A stretch of DNA of 64,000 nt, taken from positions 209,073,298 to 209,137,297 of the forward strand of contig NC_134138.1 in NCBI RefSeq assembly GCF_033958435.1, written 5' to 3'. This DNA is from Carettochelys insculpta. Lineage: Eukaryota > Chordata > Testudines > Carettochelyidae. The position numbers and the translations under genes are program-made. Of the stretch, positions 1-10,811 are shown one piece after another; positions within the stretch are counted from its first letter, which is position 1, and every line of letters starts with the position of its first letter. The notes under the pieces were generated by a model. The model had not been told where the DNA came from and did no database searches. It saw only the letters and a list, made by a program, of their open reading frames with translations.

Positions 1-549
1 TATTTGCTTTTCTTAGTGAGCATCAGGACAGTTTGTTCTTGTGACTTCAATAAGGATTCTTTAAAATACTGCCAGCGTTCCTGGACTCCTTTCCCCTTCA
101 TGTTAGCATCCAATGGGATCCTGCCCATCAGTTCCCTAAGGGAGTCAAAGTCTGCTTTTCTGAGGTCTTGGGTGTGTGCTCTCCTTTCTTCCTTTCATCA
201 GGATCCTGAAATCGACCATGTGAGGAAAGCTGCTTCCCAGGTTGCCACCCATAACTACTTCCCCCACTAATTCCTCCCTTTTGAGGGAAGCAAATGAAGC
301 TGTGCATGGTCCCTGGTTGGTTCCTTCAGCACTTGCACTTGTATCTCCAACATGCTGTAGAAACTTCCTGGATTGTCTGTGTACTGCTGTATTGGTCTGT
401 CAACAGATGTCAGGGTGATTAAAATCCCCCATGATAGCCAGGGACTGGATGCTTCTCTTAGTTATCTGAAGAAAACCTCATTCACATCATCCATCAGATC
501 TGTAGCAGACACCAACCACAACATCATGAGAGTTGCATCTTCCTCCTTG
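1..549 (-). pseudogene. CR1 LINE ORF2 relic (endonuclease and linker part)
   Basis: Read on the minus strand, this stretch gives broken reading frames that resemble CR1 ORF2 in order. Near 404-433 is MGDFNHPDIC, the endonuclease GDFN block. Then comes FLQHV and a degraded version of the EPTRG block. Near 180-275 is VGEVVMGGNLGSS followed by MVDFRI, matching the CR1 block that normally carries the catalytic SDH. Toward position 1 is a KGVQERWQYFKESLL-like linker. Frameshifts and stops interrupt it, so it is dead. It runs off the window start, so the reverse transcriptase part would lie outside. It belongs to the same insertion as the ORF1 piece at 927-1412, and a MITE sits between them. About the first 100 codons of ORF2 are missing at the junction. 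Confidence 0.75.
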
Positions 550-926
550 GCCGCATGTACACTAGCCCAAAACTTTGAAATGGTCATGCAAATGGCCATT
601 TCGAAGTTTATTAATGAAGCACTGAAATACATATTCAGCGCCTCATTGGAATGCCAGAAACCATGGCACTTCGAAATTGATGCGGCTTGCTGCTGCACAG
701 CTCGTCTAGATGGGGCTCCTTTTCAGAAGGACCCTAGCAACTTCAAAATCCCCTTATTCCTAGCAGCAGATAGGAATAAGGGGATTTCAAAGTTGCCAGG
801 GTCCTTCTGAAAAGGAGCCCTGTCTGGACGAGCTGTGCAGCAGCGAGCCAGATCAATTTCAAAGTGCTGCGGCTGGCGACATGCTAATGAGATGCTGAAT
901 GTGTTTTGGGCTAGTGTAGACGTAGC
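550..926. mobile_element. Palindromic MITE, family A (copy 1), inserted in CR1
   Basis: This is a near-complete inverted repeat of about 377 bp. The left arm starts GCCGCATGTACACTAGCCC and the right arm ends with the complement, GGGCTAGTGTAGACGTAGC. The arms meet in a centre near 765-785 around TCCTAGCAGCAGATAGGA. No long ORF belongs to it. Related copies are at 17341-17734 and 51721-52128. It interrupts a minus-strand CR1. The immediate flanks (CCTTG, CAAGT) are not a convincing target duplication. Confidence 0.88.
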
Positions 927-1412
927 CAAGTGTTTCTTCCTGGCACCCCACTTACTTCAGGGCGTAGGTCACCATCCTCAAATGAACCTGGTTTAAAGCC
1001 CTCCTCCATACTTTTGCAAGCCTGGCTGTGAAGATGCTCTTCCCTCTCTTTATTAGGTGGATTCCATCTCTTGCTAGCAATCTGTGTGCCCAGAACAGCA
1101 TCCCATGGTTGAAGAAACAAAAGTCCTCTCTCTGACACCACCTGTACAACCATGCGTTTAATTCCACAATTCGACAGTCCCTACCTGTACCTTTACCTTC
1201 AATAGGGAGGATGGTCAAGAACACCACTTGTGCCTCAAACTCCTCAATCCTTCTTCCCAGTGCTACATAATCTGCAGTGACCTGCTCAAGGTCATTCTTG
1301 GCAGTATCATTAGTTCCTACAGGGAGAAGTAGGAAGGGGTAGAGATCCAAAGGTCTGATTGTTCTCAGAAGACTCTCAGTCACATCCTGAATTCTAGATC
1401 CAAGAAAGCAGT
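927..1412 (-). pseudogene. CR1 LINE ORF1 fragment with SGNH/GDSL esterase domain
   Basis: An open minus-strand frame runs from about 1412 to 952 and ends TYALK followed by a stop. It carries hallmarks of the esterase domain found in CR1 ORF1: LLLPVGTNDTA (the GxND block), VVFLTILPIEGKG, and near the end LLARDGIHL, the DxxH catalytic block. In CR1 this protein is thought to bind nucleic acid or lipid for the retrotransposon; it is not a host enzyme. The frame is intact over roughly 150 codons, but the N-terminal part is absent. The same insertion continues at 1-549 beyond a nested MITE. I am sure of the domain and fairly sure of CR1 as the source. Confidence 0.8.
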
Positions 1413-3017
1413 AGGTGCTTGAGATTTGCAGTTACCACTCTTCAATGTCAGAATTGGGAACAGGAATTAATCATTATTTGTAATGAACTGTAGTCTGTGT
1501 TGGAAAGAGATTACTTTAAATCAGTTCTGCACACTGTACCTAACCCTGCAGTCCCTGAGCAGGCAGAAGTCCCAAAGGCTCCAGTTGAATGGGAAATTGC
1601 TTTAGTTGCGAATGAAAGATCAGGGTTATTCTAGTTAAAGTGACTGCAAAAATAACTGGTAACAATTATTAAGCATTTTAGCTTTGTGCTGATGTTTAAA
1701 ATATTAATTGAATACTCTTTAAAGATCCTGAATTGATGACCTAGAGACTGAAGCCTCTTGTTTCTGTAAAAGAAAAGTGGCAAAAAGCCTCCTGCCTATG
1801 TACCTTAAGACTTTACTTGGTGTATGCTGGGGGAGAAGGGTATCTATGGTTAGTATCAAGAAGGTAGTTCAGTTTACCTGCCTGTTCAAGCTTTGGGACG
1901 TGCTGAGATTGCCAATGCATGACAATTGATGCCAGCTTGGCTGATTTTTATGTCTTTTAGGAAGTGATTTCATATACAGAATCATTCTCTTAAAGTCCAC
2001 AAGCCTGTTTCAAATGGAAATAAGTTTCAGTGTTCAACCCAAGTTACATTTGACCTAGTGGGCAAGGCTCCATGTAACTTTTAAAGATATTGAATCATTC
2101 AGTTCTCCACATACATACATATTTCTGAATCACTGCCTTCCATTCTCTTAACATTTGAAAACTAATATTATTGCTTTTGTTTAAAAGTTATACTTTGTCA
2201 AGAGTGATCTTTTTTCTTTATCTGATTATAAGCAGGCGTCAGTTCAGCTGATCTTACTCACTACAACAGTCCTGATTAAAACTGGTTAATTTCAATGGGA
2301 AAATTTACCAGGATATGACTTCACGTGTGCGAGGGTTTGCTAGATTGGAGTACAAAAGATTTTTTTTTCTATTTGTCATCAACATTATTGATGGTATCAT
2401 TAAGTATATCTGTGCTCTTAAGAGAACAGACTTGTTTGGTTATTTGGTGCTTCTTGGCAGCTCACAGGCAGTACATGTAAAGAAAAGCTATTGCTTATAT
2501 TTTTAATTTTTTTCTTCTAAGCAGTGTGATCTGAACATTTGTGTAATAAAGTCACCTGTTTAAGATTATACTGGCAAATCATATAATCTTTTGTCTTCAG
2601 GGATCTGTAATTCAGCCAGTAAATGTTGCACTTTGATGAAACTTCATTTTAGTCTCCAAATCAAAATTTAAACATTTCCACTTGAGTGTTTGAAGTATAT
2701 TAGAAACAGCAACAAAAAGGTCATTTTAGTGAGAAAGCTATTAGTCATAATCAGAAAGTGGAGTTGACTTTTTAAAGTATAATTTTTGGGAAGTTAATCC
2801 TTGTTACAGTGCTTCAAAATTTTGTGAGGACAAACAAAACATAATAATGGAAAGTGTGCACAGCAGGAGGCCCAGTCATGTGCAAAATGAATAAAATGAC
2901 AAATAAAATTAGAGAACGAAAAATTCCCATGACCTATAAAATGTATAAGAGTAATACATACACACATCTACACAAACATACATGCAATATGGGTATACAG
3001 AAGTTTATTACTTTATA
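1413..3017. other. Intronic sequence, no feature recognised
   Basis: AT-rich unique-looking sequence with only chance short ORFs. I see no repeat family, splice-flanked exon or RNA gene. Confidence 0.5.
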
Positions 3018-3446
3018 TTCACGTCTACACTAGCTCCTTCCTTTCAGAAGGGGCGTGGTAATGAGTGAGGTCAGATTATGCTAATGAGTTGCTGCCATGA
3101 ATATGCAGTTCCTTTTTAGCATAATGGCAGCTGCTGTGATTCGAAAGTGGCACTTTCAAACTGCACACTGCCTTTATAGACAGGGACCTTTCTAAAGGAC
3201 CCCCTCGGTCTTCAAAAGCCACTTCTTCCTATTTGGTTTTAGGAATAAGGGGCTTTCGAAGACTGGGGAGTCCTTTTGAAAGGCTCCCCCGTCTACGTCG
3301 GTGGCGTGCAATTTGAAAACGGCACTTTCAAATCGCCATGGCTGTCATTATGCTACTGAGGTGCTGCATATTTGTTGCAGCACCTCATTAGCATCTTCCG
3401 ACCTCACTCATTACTATGCCCATTCCAAAAGGAAGGGTCTAGTGTT
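3018..3446. mobile_element. Palindromic MITE, family B
   Basis: This is a long inverted repeat. The left arm, ACGTCTACACTAGCTCCTTCC then AATGAGTGAGGTC and ATGCTAATGAG, is mirrored on the right by CCTCATTAGCAT, GACCTCACTCATTA and GGAAGGGTCTAGTGTTGTAG. The centre near 3228-3245 is TCCTATTTGGTTTTAGGA. The outer ends are decayed, so the boundaries are good to about 10 bp. It abuts the 3' end of the LINE fragment that follows. Confidence 0.82.
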
Positions 3447-4030
3447 GTAGTTGTAGGTAGTCTGTCATATCCAACGATGACGTTTTGAGCTTGCACAGAC
3501 TCATCGGTTGTGGACTCGCATGTGGCTGAGGAGACCAAGCTTTGAATGGCATGGGTGTTCACAGTGGGGGCAAGGGAATTGTCCTGGCTCTGTTTGTATG
3601 GCTGCTGCTGTTGCTTTCTTCCTCTCACGAGCATCAATGAGGCGTACGTGTCCCTGCTCTTCAAAGTTGTTGTACACGTGTCGTACGAGAGCATGCCAGC
3701 CTGTTGGGTCTTTTGCATACCGCTCTTGCTGATCTGGTTTTAAACCAGCATGAGCAATGTTGGCCTTCATGCAGTCTTTATATCTCTTGCGAGGCCTACC
3801 TTGATTCCTTTTGCCCTGGAAGAGTTTACTGTAGAGGAGTTGCTTAGGGATTCTTGATTCCTCCATTCGTATGATGTGCCCTGTCCAGCGAAGCTGGCCT
3901 TTCAGAATCATGGTTTTGATGTTCATGGTTCCTGCTCTGTCCAGGACTTCCAGGTTGGTAACTCTGTCCTGCCATCAAATGTGCAGTATTGACCTCATGC
4001 TGCGTGTGTGGAAGCGCTCCAACAGTTTTA
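3447..4030 (-). pseudogene. 3' end of a non-LTR retrotransposon ORF2 (C-terminal zinc-finger type)
   Basis: The minus strand from about 4030 to 3501 encodes the C-terminal tail of a LINE-type endonuclease/reverse transcriptase polyprotein. It shows LLERFHTRSMRSILHI, WQDRVTNLEVL, LRWTGHIIRM, IPKQLLYSKL and GRPRKRYKD. It finishes with a CCHH finger, CPHCEHPC then SHMRVH. One in-frame TGA between HI and WQD looks like a CpG-decayed arginine codon. The frame is open from the ATG at 3926 to the stop near 3501 (141 codons). The non-coding tail runs to the MITE at 3446. Related tails are common in fish and invertebrate LINEs. I cannot name the clade with confidence; it is not CR1 by its finger. The 5' part is truncated. 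Confidence 0.8.
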
Positions 4031-4114
4031 TATATATTATCCTATATGTTATTACATGAATATCTGGCTCTTTAAGGGGGTGGGGTTCACCTTTTTATTA
4101 TGGCAGGCTCAACC

Positions 4115-4545
4115 TGCCTCCCCTTAGAATTACAAAATGCTAGAACTGGAAGGGACCTCGAGAGGTCATCAAGTCTAGTCCCCACCACACACATCAGGAC
4201 CAAGCACAATTTGGATCATCCCTGACAGATCTTAATCTAACCTGCTCCTAAATATCTGCAATGATAGAGATTCTATAACTTACCCAGTCAACTTCTTCCA
4301 GTGCTCAACCAACCAACAGTTAGGAATTTTTTTTCCTAATGGCCAACTTATAGCAAACTTTTAGGTACTTGAAAGTTGTTATCATGTTCACTCTCAATCT
4401 TCTCTTTTCCAAACTACAGAAACCTAATTCTTTCAATCATCCCTCATAGGTCATGTTTTTCTCGCCCTTTAATCATTTTTGTTGCTCTTTTTTGGACCTT
4501 CTCCATGTTTTCTACCTCCTTTTTGAAATGAGATTCTCTTTAGGT
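4115..4545 (-). mobile_element. CR1 LINE 3' end fragment
   Basis: The plus strand here is the reverse complement of the familiar CR1 3' region. It reads AGAATTACAAAATGCTAGAA, CTGGAAGGGACCTCGAGAGG, TCATCAAGTCTAGTCCCC, then CCCTGACAG, AACCTGCTCCTAAATATCT, CAGTGCTCAACCAACC and CAGTTAGGAATTTTT. Toward 4545 it degrades through TTGCTCTTTTTTGGACCTTC. It is a 5'-truncated, diverged copy. Confidence 0.88.
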
Positions 4546-7500
4546 TTCAATAGAGACCCTGGGCTAGATGAAAGGATTTGATTTACATTTTGAACTTGGG
4601 TCCACATTTAGTGTCAGGCAGTGTCGGGCTTGTGGGGACACTGGGTCCAGGCAGCTGTTTTTGTTGTTCGTGGTAAAAGAGAAAAAAAGAATTTTTGAAA
4701 TAAAATGTTGTGGGTCTCCCATTTGTGGATTCATATTTCACTAATCTCCTAGAATGTTTTGGACCTTTGTAGAATCTAATGGAACCTTTCAGACTTTCAG
4801 AGACCTGTATTTTCTTTGAATCTCGTAGAATATTGTCAGGCAGACCCTTGTGGGTATATAAACAGTGGGAAAGCCTAATATAACACATATAAATCATGCA
4901 TGCAAATTGTGCATCTCGGTTGTGAAATGGGTTACAGATGAAATAAAATAAGGTATTCAAAAGTTTAACAAAAGGAGTTGTGAGCATTTGGTTTGGTGCT
5001 GGACAGAGTTGAATTTATGTCCAACTATTTTAATTTGAGGAAATAAAATTCTACTTCGAAGAGAATGGAGTAAAATCCTGATTTTGGTGAGAGTGTTTTT
5101 GAAGCACTTGCTGGTGAGTTGGCCCACTGTATTACACATGTTTTCCATATTAGTAGCAGCAAATTTGTTCCACTTGACTACCACGTGTACTGCAGGGTGG
5201 ACAGTTAAATCTTTCGATAACCCGAGTAAAAAAAAAAAGCTGTTTAATATTTGTGCCAATTGAAAATGTGTATATTTACACACAATTTATCTTTTCAACA
5301 TGCATTTCCAACAGTGCAGAACACAGATCCTAGACTTTCAGCTGGATTGCTGTATCACCACAAAGCAATGCTCTTTCAGTGAAGATTCAGTCAAAGTTTA
5401 GGGCTTTGGAAATATAGTCCTTTCTCCCTCTTTTTCTTTCAATGGCGTTTGTACGGCTGTGGGAGGAGTAACTAATAATTAGATACAATATTTTGTGATA
5501 TAAACTTAACAGCAGAAAGCCCACACATAACAACTAAGCTTCAGTGTGACTTCCCTGACATCATCCCATCCTACTCCTTACCAGCTGACATGGCATAGGA
5601 GATTGGAATGGGAGAGACCCGTCATATGGTCTCAGGATGGAAAAAAGAGAGTATGTCCACACAGGCCCACCTGGGCCCTGCATTTAAAGGGGCCCAAACT
5701 TCCACCTGCCACCACCACAGTGGCTGAAGCTCCAGGCCCCTTTGAATTGCTGCAGCAGGCAGTTGGGGAGTGGGGGGTCAGTACCAAGGTCTGGACGGTG
5801 CTGAAGGCCAAATGCCCTAGGCCCTTTGCCTTCGACTCTTGGTCCCATTCTTTCCAGGGCACAGTCCTGGGCCTCCCTCCCACCATGCCCTGGGGCCCAC
5901 AGCACCTCTCGTTGCTGCTGTGTCCAGAATTAATATATGTTTGTAGAGGAAGCTGTAGAAACATTTGATGGAAGATCTAGTTGAACAAAGAAAGGGGGAG
6001 ACATTACCAAGGCATCTAGTTATCATCACATAGTAGTAAGCTGCACTTCTGAGCAGTGAGCAGCTTGTGTACTTCAGTGCACACCATGTAGCACTGGAGC
6101 ATGCCTGCTGCTGACTGCCATTTCAATCTCTTGATTGTGAGCTGCCACCTCCGGTATATAAAAGTACCGTGAAGGTGACGGTTTGGCAGTATTGCCTGGA
6201 CTGGTTGTGGCAACTGTTTGACAGAAATCAACTGCGGTGTCAAACTCCCATGCATAATGAGATAGTTTACTGATGGAATTTGAGCCTGAACTCTGCTATG
6301 CCTTGCTTTTGTTGGACTGTCACCACAGTGTTGTTTTTCATGTAGCTTTCAGCTTGTGAATACTTCACAGCTCTGTTAGCACAGCTGATGCTCCACTGAG
6401 GACATGAAGATTTGCTCTGCTTCTGCCATTTTTGGAAATGCATATGCTAATATAGTTAATCACCACAGCCATTTGAATGCTTTCAGCAAACTTAAATAGC
6501 ACGCTAAAGAAGAATTCTCCTGGAAACAAAATGCTGATTTTTTTTTTTTTCTACAAGCGGTAGCAACAGAATCTGCATAGCAACACTCCACAGCTGTGCG
6601 TGCTGTAGGTCTTCTTAAAATGGGTTAAGTATAATTTAGCTGTCTGAAGAGTATAATAAAGAAATCGTGACATTCCCCATTTATATGCTATCTTTATCTA
6701 GGCATGAGTTCTAACAGATTTTGTCCAACCTCACAAAGAAATAAAATAACTAGCAACACCCACCCTCAGGCCCCTTTAAATATTCAATCAAATTCATTTG
6801 TGAAATAAAATAGGGGCAACTTCCTTAAAGATAGTGTAAATGTACTGATGTATACCAGGTCTAAATTAGGCCCTGGGAATGTGGAAAGCACCAGTCGTTG
6901 GATTCAGGCACAGTTTAGACACTAGAGTTATGAAAACTTTTGTTCGCTCATTTTGCAGAGATTTGAGCAAACCTGCTTTTAGGATTTGGCTTAGCTTGGA
7001 TCACGCTGGCTCAGTTTTGATTAGAGTTTCATGTTAAAGTAGACCAAAGCATTTACTCATGTTATTCCCTCAGACCATAAATCAGATCATGTTTGCTTGC
7101 AACTCCAGATTGGTGAATGTGACTTGAGTTTAGAATTTGGAAAGAAACCTTTAAACAGAGAAATTACGCTTAGTTTCTGGTCTCGTAAATTTTCAGTATG
7201 AAATATCCACATTGCTCAGAAGGACACCTCTTGTAAACAGATTAGGTGAACCACAGTAACTGACCTTAAATTTTATGGGTCAAATTAATCAATTTGGCCT
7301 TTGGGGAGAAGGTCTTTTGCAATGAGTGTGCTGTTTTTATAGTTCTCCTAGGTCCAAGAGACATGTTTTCATTCCTGGAATATTCCTGTTTCTTTTTAAG
7401 GATGTTATGTAGGAAATAAAAGATGGAAATCTTAATGTATAGGACTCCATCAGAGAGCTGAGACTGAGGAATGACCTAATCTCACATTTCAGGCTTTACT

Positions 7501-7867
7501 ATAAGGAATTCCCCAATACATTCTAATCCATTTTTAATACTGTGCAACTTGTTAAAGAAGCCAAGATGTCTGAGCATTTAAACAATTTTTTTCCTATATA
7601 CTTCAACGTAAGTCAATTATTTAGGGTTTTGGTTCACATATTATATTCCTTATAAGGATTTTATTTATATCTAATAGAGCAGTAATTTGTGCTATTTAAG
7701 AACTGATTGTTGTGTAACTTTTTGAAGTATCTGAAAACAAAATTTGTGCCACTGATGTCATGCAAAAATGTTTACACCCCAATTCTGCAAACAATTATCT
7801 ACCAGCTTTATTATGTTATTGTGAATAGTCACTCAAGCTGGGAAGATGAGTGATCTTTTTACTTGCT
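4546..7867. other. Intronic sequence; one GC-rich patch
   Basis: Mostly AT-rich intron without recognised features. A GC-rich patch at about 5636-5925 (GGGGCCC and GGCCCCTTTGAATTGCTGCAG motifs) gives overlapping ORFs on both strands. It resembles a degraded interspersed GC-rich repeat rather than a gene, with no splice-site or domain support. Confidence 0.4.
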
Positions 7868-8036
7868 GGAGAGCCAAGGGGGGCATGGTAATATCTTTTA
7901 TTGAAACAACTATTTTTGCTGAGAGACACAAGCTTTTCAGCCACATTGGGAAAGGAGTTGGTTCAACGAAAGGTATTACTTTATTCATTTGCCCGCTGTA
8001 ATGTCCTGAGGATGGCATAGCCACATAGCCACAACT
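7868..8036. mobile_element. Degraded Penelope-like element end (inverted pseudo-LTR type)
   Basis: The left part contains GGTAATATCTTTTATTGAAAC and GAGAGACACAAGCTTTTCAGC. The right part contains GTTCAACGAAAGGTATTAC and TAATGTCCTGAGGATGGC, then CACAACTACACTGAATAC. This is the same layout as the better-preserved element at 50855-51062, a short inverted repeat ending in an ACAACTACACTGCA-like tail. Confidence 0.6.
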
Positions 8037-8276
8037 ACACTGAATACTTGGCTTGCTGGCAATCTGAGGAAAAAAATTGGTTCAGTTCAAAGTGAAGTAT
8101 TTTTTTTTAAAAATGTAGAGAATCAAATAAGTTGACACACATTCATTTTCCTTCTGGTTATTTTAATCTCTGTTTCTTAAGAGAATGGGTAAAAGCAATG
8201 AAAATGAAGGGCTAGAGCCACAAAATCAGCAGAGGAGAAGCTATCCCTCACTTACAATTTACTCATTTAAAAATTA

Positions 8277-8579
8277 TTCTAGAGCAGGCGTCAGGAACCC
8301 CCAGCACAGATGCCAGGAGTGGCACATGAGCATGCAAGGCAAGAGCTCAGCCTTGCCCCGCCACCCCCATACAGCTGGGAGCTTGCTCAAAGCCATGCTG
8401 CCTGTGGATTAACAAAAGACCAGCTAATGCTACCAACCACCACCTACATGGTAAAGCTCTGCATCTTACTTAATTCATTAATTAAGCTGTTTGTAAGTAG
8501 GAATATTAGTGATTTTAGAGGTCAGAAGGTCAAATTTCAGCACTCTGTGTTAGAAAGTTTGCTGACCTCTGTTCTAGAG
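8277..8579. mobile_element. hAT (Charlie-like) MITE with 8-bp target duplication
   Basis: The element spans 8285-8571. It starts CAGGCGTCAGGAACCCC and ends with the imperfect inverse, AGTTTGCTGACCTCTG. A perfect 8-bp direct repeat TTCTAGAG flanks it at 8277-8284 and 8572-8579. CAGNGGT-type ends plus an 8-bp target duplication are the hallmark of hAT transposons. The interior has no transposase. ORFs at 8185-8412 and 8310-8588 simply cross it. Confidence 0.9.
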
Positions 8580-10037
8580 AATGAATAAATGCTCTTAATT
8601 TTGCATATAATACCACTAGAATTGCTTGATCAAGGAGAAAGATTCTTAGAAATCTTCCATCTCAGGCCCACAATCAGCTCATGAATGAGAGTGAAACTGT
8701 AACATTATCATATGCTCTCAGTCAGGAGGAGTGCATCATTATGCAGGCCCAGCAGCAGATCAGCAAAGGAATTGTGACACTAAATCAGAATTTCCCTCCA
8801 TGGTGACCGTCTTGCTCCAGAAGCGGAAGGAAGCATCTGCTGTCTGTATATTGATTATTACCCACTGTGCCAGATCACCTCTATGGGTTGCCATGTAGTG
8901 GGTGATGGTGGGAGGACAAGTATCAATCTATTCGTTCATCCTGCACCTAAGCAAGTGGGTGACCAGCCGGCTGCCATCCACATGCCGTGACCTGAAATAT
9001 GGATAGCCCATGTAGAGTAGTAAAATGTGCCTTGCATGAGTTACATTACTGCCCTGCATGGTAACATAAAGGCAAGTCACAATGCTGCCCTAAATCAGAT
9101 TCCCTGACATTTATCAGAACCCTGTTGGTATAGTGTAGACATCAGTGTATCCTCTACAGATGCCCTGTCTTTAGTCAGTTAAGAGAACGTGACAACCTTT
9201 TCAGAACATACAGCTAAAATGGTAAGAATGTTCATTGTTAAATACTCTTCTCTCTGAAAAAAATGTTTTGAATGGGGTCAACAGTAGCAAGCCAAGAGAT
9301 AACAGTACATAGTTACTCTTTAATAATCTCACGCTGTCAGGAAGGAAGCTATCTGTGTGAGATTTTCATTTCATGTAAGCAAAGGAGTAGCCAGCACATC
9401 CCGCGTGGCTCATGAAGGTTACAAAAATATGACTTAGTTGACTTTTCTGGTAGTGACTGTAGACTTTGAATAGCTTCAGTAGTTCAAGTTGCTTTCCTGA
9501 AAGTTGTTAGTTGTGTGAGTATTTTAACATGGTTTTATTGGTGAAGGACAGGTAGTTCTTGCAAGCTAACTGTGTGGAGGATGTGTCTTTATCTGATTTC
9601 CTGTGCTATTCATTAAAGGCCTGAAGGTCCCGACTGTGGGCGTTAGTCTGGAACAGGCAAGAGGTCACCAAGCTGGTCACTTGGGTATGCAGCTTTGGAA
9701 ATATTAGACATCTGGGTCTTAGCATGCACAGATTTTCATCAGGCCCTTCTTTCCTGTTTAGAGTAGGAATTAATTTCTCCCCTCCATTCTTTCTTAGACC
9801 AGAACTACGAGACCAATCTATTTGATCACCGGAGCAAGTAGGTATAAAGAGTGAGGCTGTATAGACATAGTGTAACAAACTGCTGGGTATACCTCGACCA
9901 ATGAGACACTGTATGACATCTCTGCCTCAGCAAGGTCACTATAGCTCTTTGTCAGCTCCCTGTCACACCTGTATGCTTTCCTCACCAGCAGAATCCTCAA
10001 GGCTCTTCTGGCCCAAAACATGCTTGGCAGATAAAAA
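8580..10037. other. Intronic sequence, no feature recognised
   Basis: Unique-looking sequence of mixed composition with short ORFs only. A TAGTGTAGACATC motif near 9130 hints at an old MITE end, but no partner end is visible. Confidence 0.4.
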
Positions 10038-10185
10038 AATTAGTGTGCTCTAGTCCCTGAGTTCCTCACAGCTATTTCTCTGCATAACACTGGTGCTACA
10101 AAAAATAGGAACTTTAATTAGTGTGCTCTAGTCCCTGAGTTCCTCACAGCTATTTCTCTGCATAACACTGGTGCTACAAAAAATA
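10038..10185 (+). repeat. Tandem duplication, 78-bp unit, two copies
   Basis: Copy one starts at 10038 and copy two at 10116, both with AATTAGTGTGCTCTAGTCCC. The two are identical for about 69 bp through GTGCTACAAAAAATA. After that, copy one carries GGAACTTT and copy two continues into unique sequence. Near-perfect identity indicates a recent duplication. Confidence 0.95.
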
Positions 10186-10194
10186 TTAAAGTCT

Positions 10195-10457
10195 CTTAGG
10201 CTACTTCTATATGGCGGGAGCTATTTCAAGATACTGCGGTATCCCAGAGTAGCTACCCCCAGTCTATGCAACACGCCTGTGATTTCAAATTATTTTTTGA
10301 AATAACAGGCATGCTATTTCGACATTCCTGTACACCTCACCACAGGAGGAATGCAACATGCCTCAAAATAGCGCTCTATTTTGACACATGGTGCCATGCA
10401 TAGCACAAATTACACAGCTTATTTGGAGTTAACACTGTCGTGTAAACACAGCCTTAA
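10195..10457. mobile_element. Short palindromic MITE, family G
   Basis: The element is 10200-10452 (253 bp). It starts GCTACTTCTATATGGCGGGA and ends GTGTAAACACAGC. The flanking 5-mers CTTAG (10195-10199) and CTTAA (10453-10457) agree at four of five positions. It contains several short TATTTCGA/TTTTGAAATA inverted motifs. There is no ORF of note. Confidence 0.75.
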
Positions 10458-10774
10458 AGAATAAGTACATCAAAGTTTATTAAGTTAACTGGTGGTAAAT
10501 ATACTGTTTCCTTAACACATGTCACGCATATGTTTTATAGTGAAAATAAGTTTATTAGCATAAGAGCGTGGATTAATTGATACCATGAGAGATAAAAGTA
10601 GAAATGGCTACAAGAAACTAAAAGTGAAAATAAGCACCTAGAAGTCAAAAAAAAATTCTTGTAACCCTCTCCCAATTGCCTTTACTATCATTTTACTGGC
10701 CAGAATGCCTCAGACCCATCACAGAGCTCAAATCACTTGATTCCTTTGTCTCCTGAGATGAAGGATAAAAATGG

Positions 10775-10776
<2 letters not shown>

Positions 10777-10807
<31 letters not shown>
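10777..10807 (+). repeat. (TC)n microsatellite
   Basis: About 15 uninterrupted TC dinucleotides. Confidence 0.98.
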
Positions 10808-10811
<4 letters not shown>

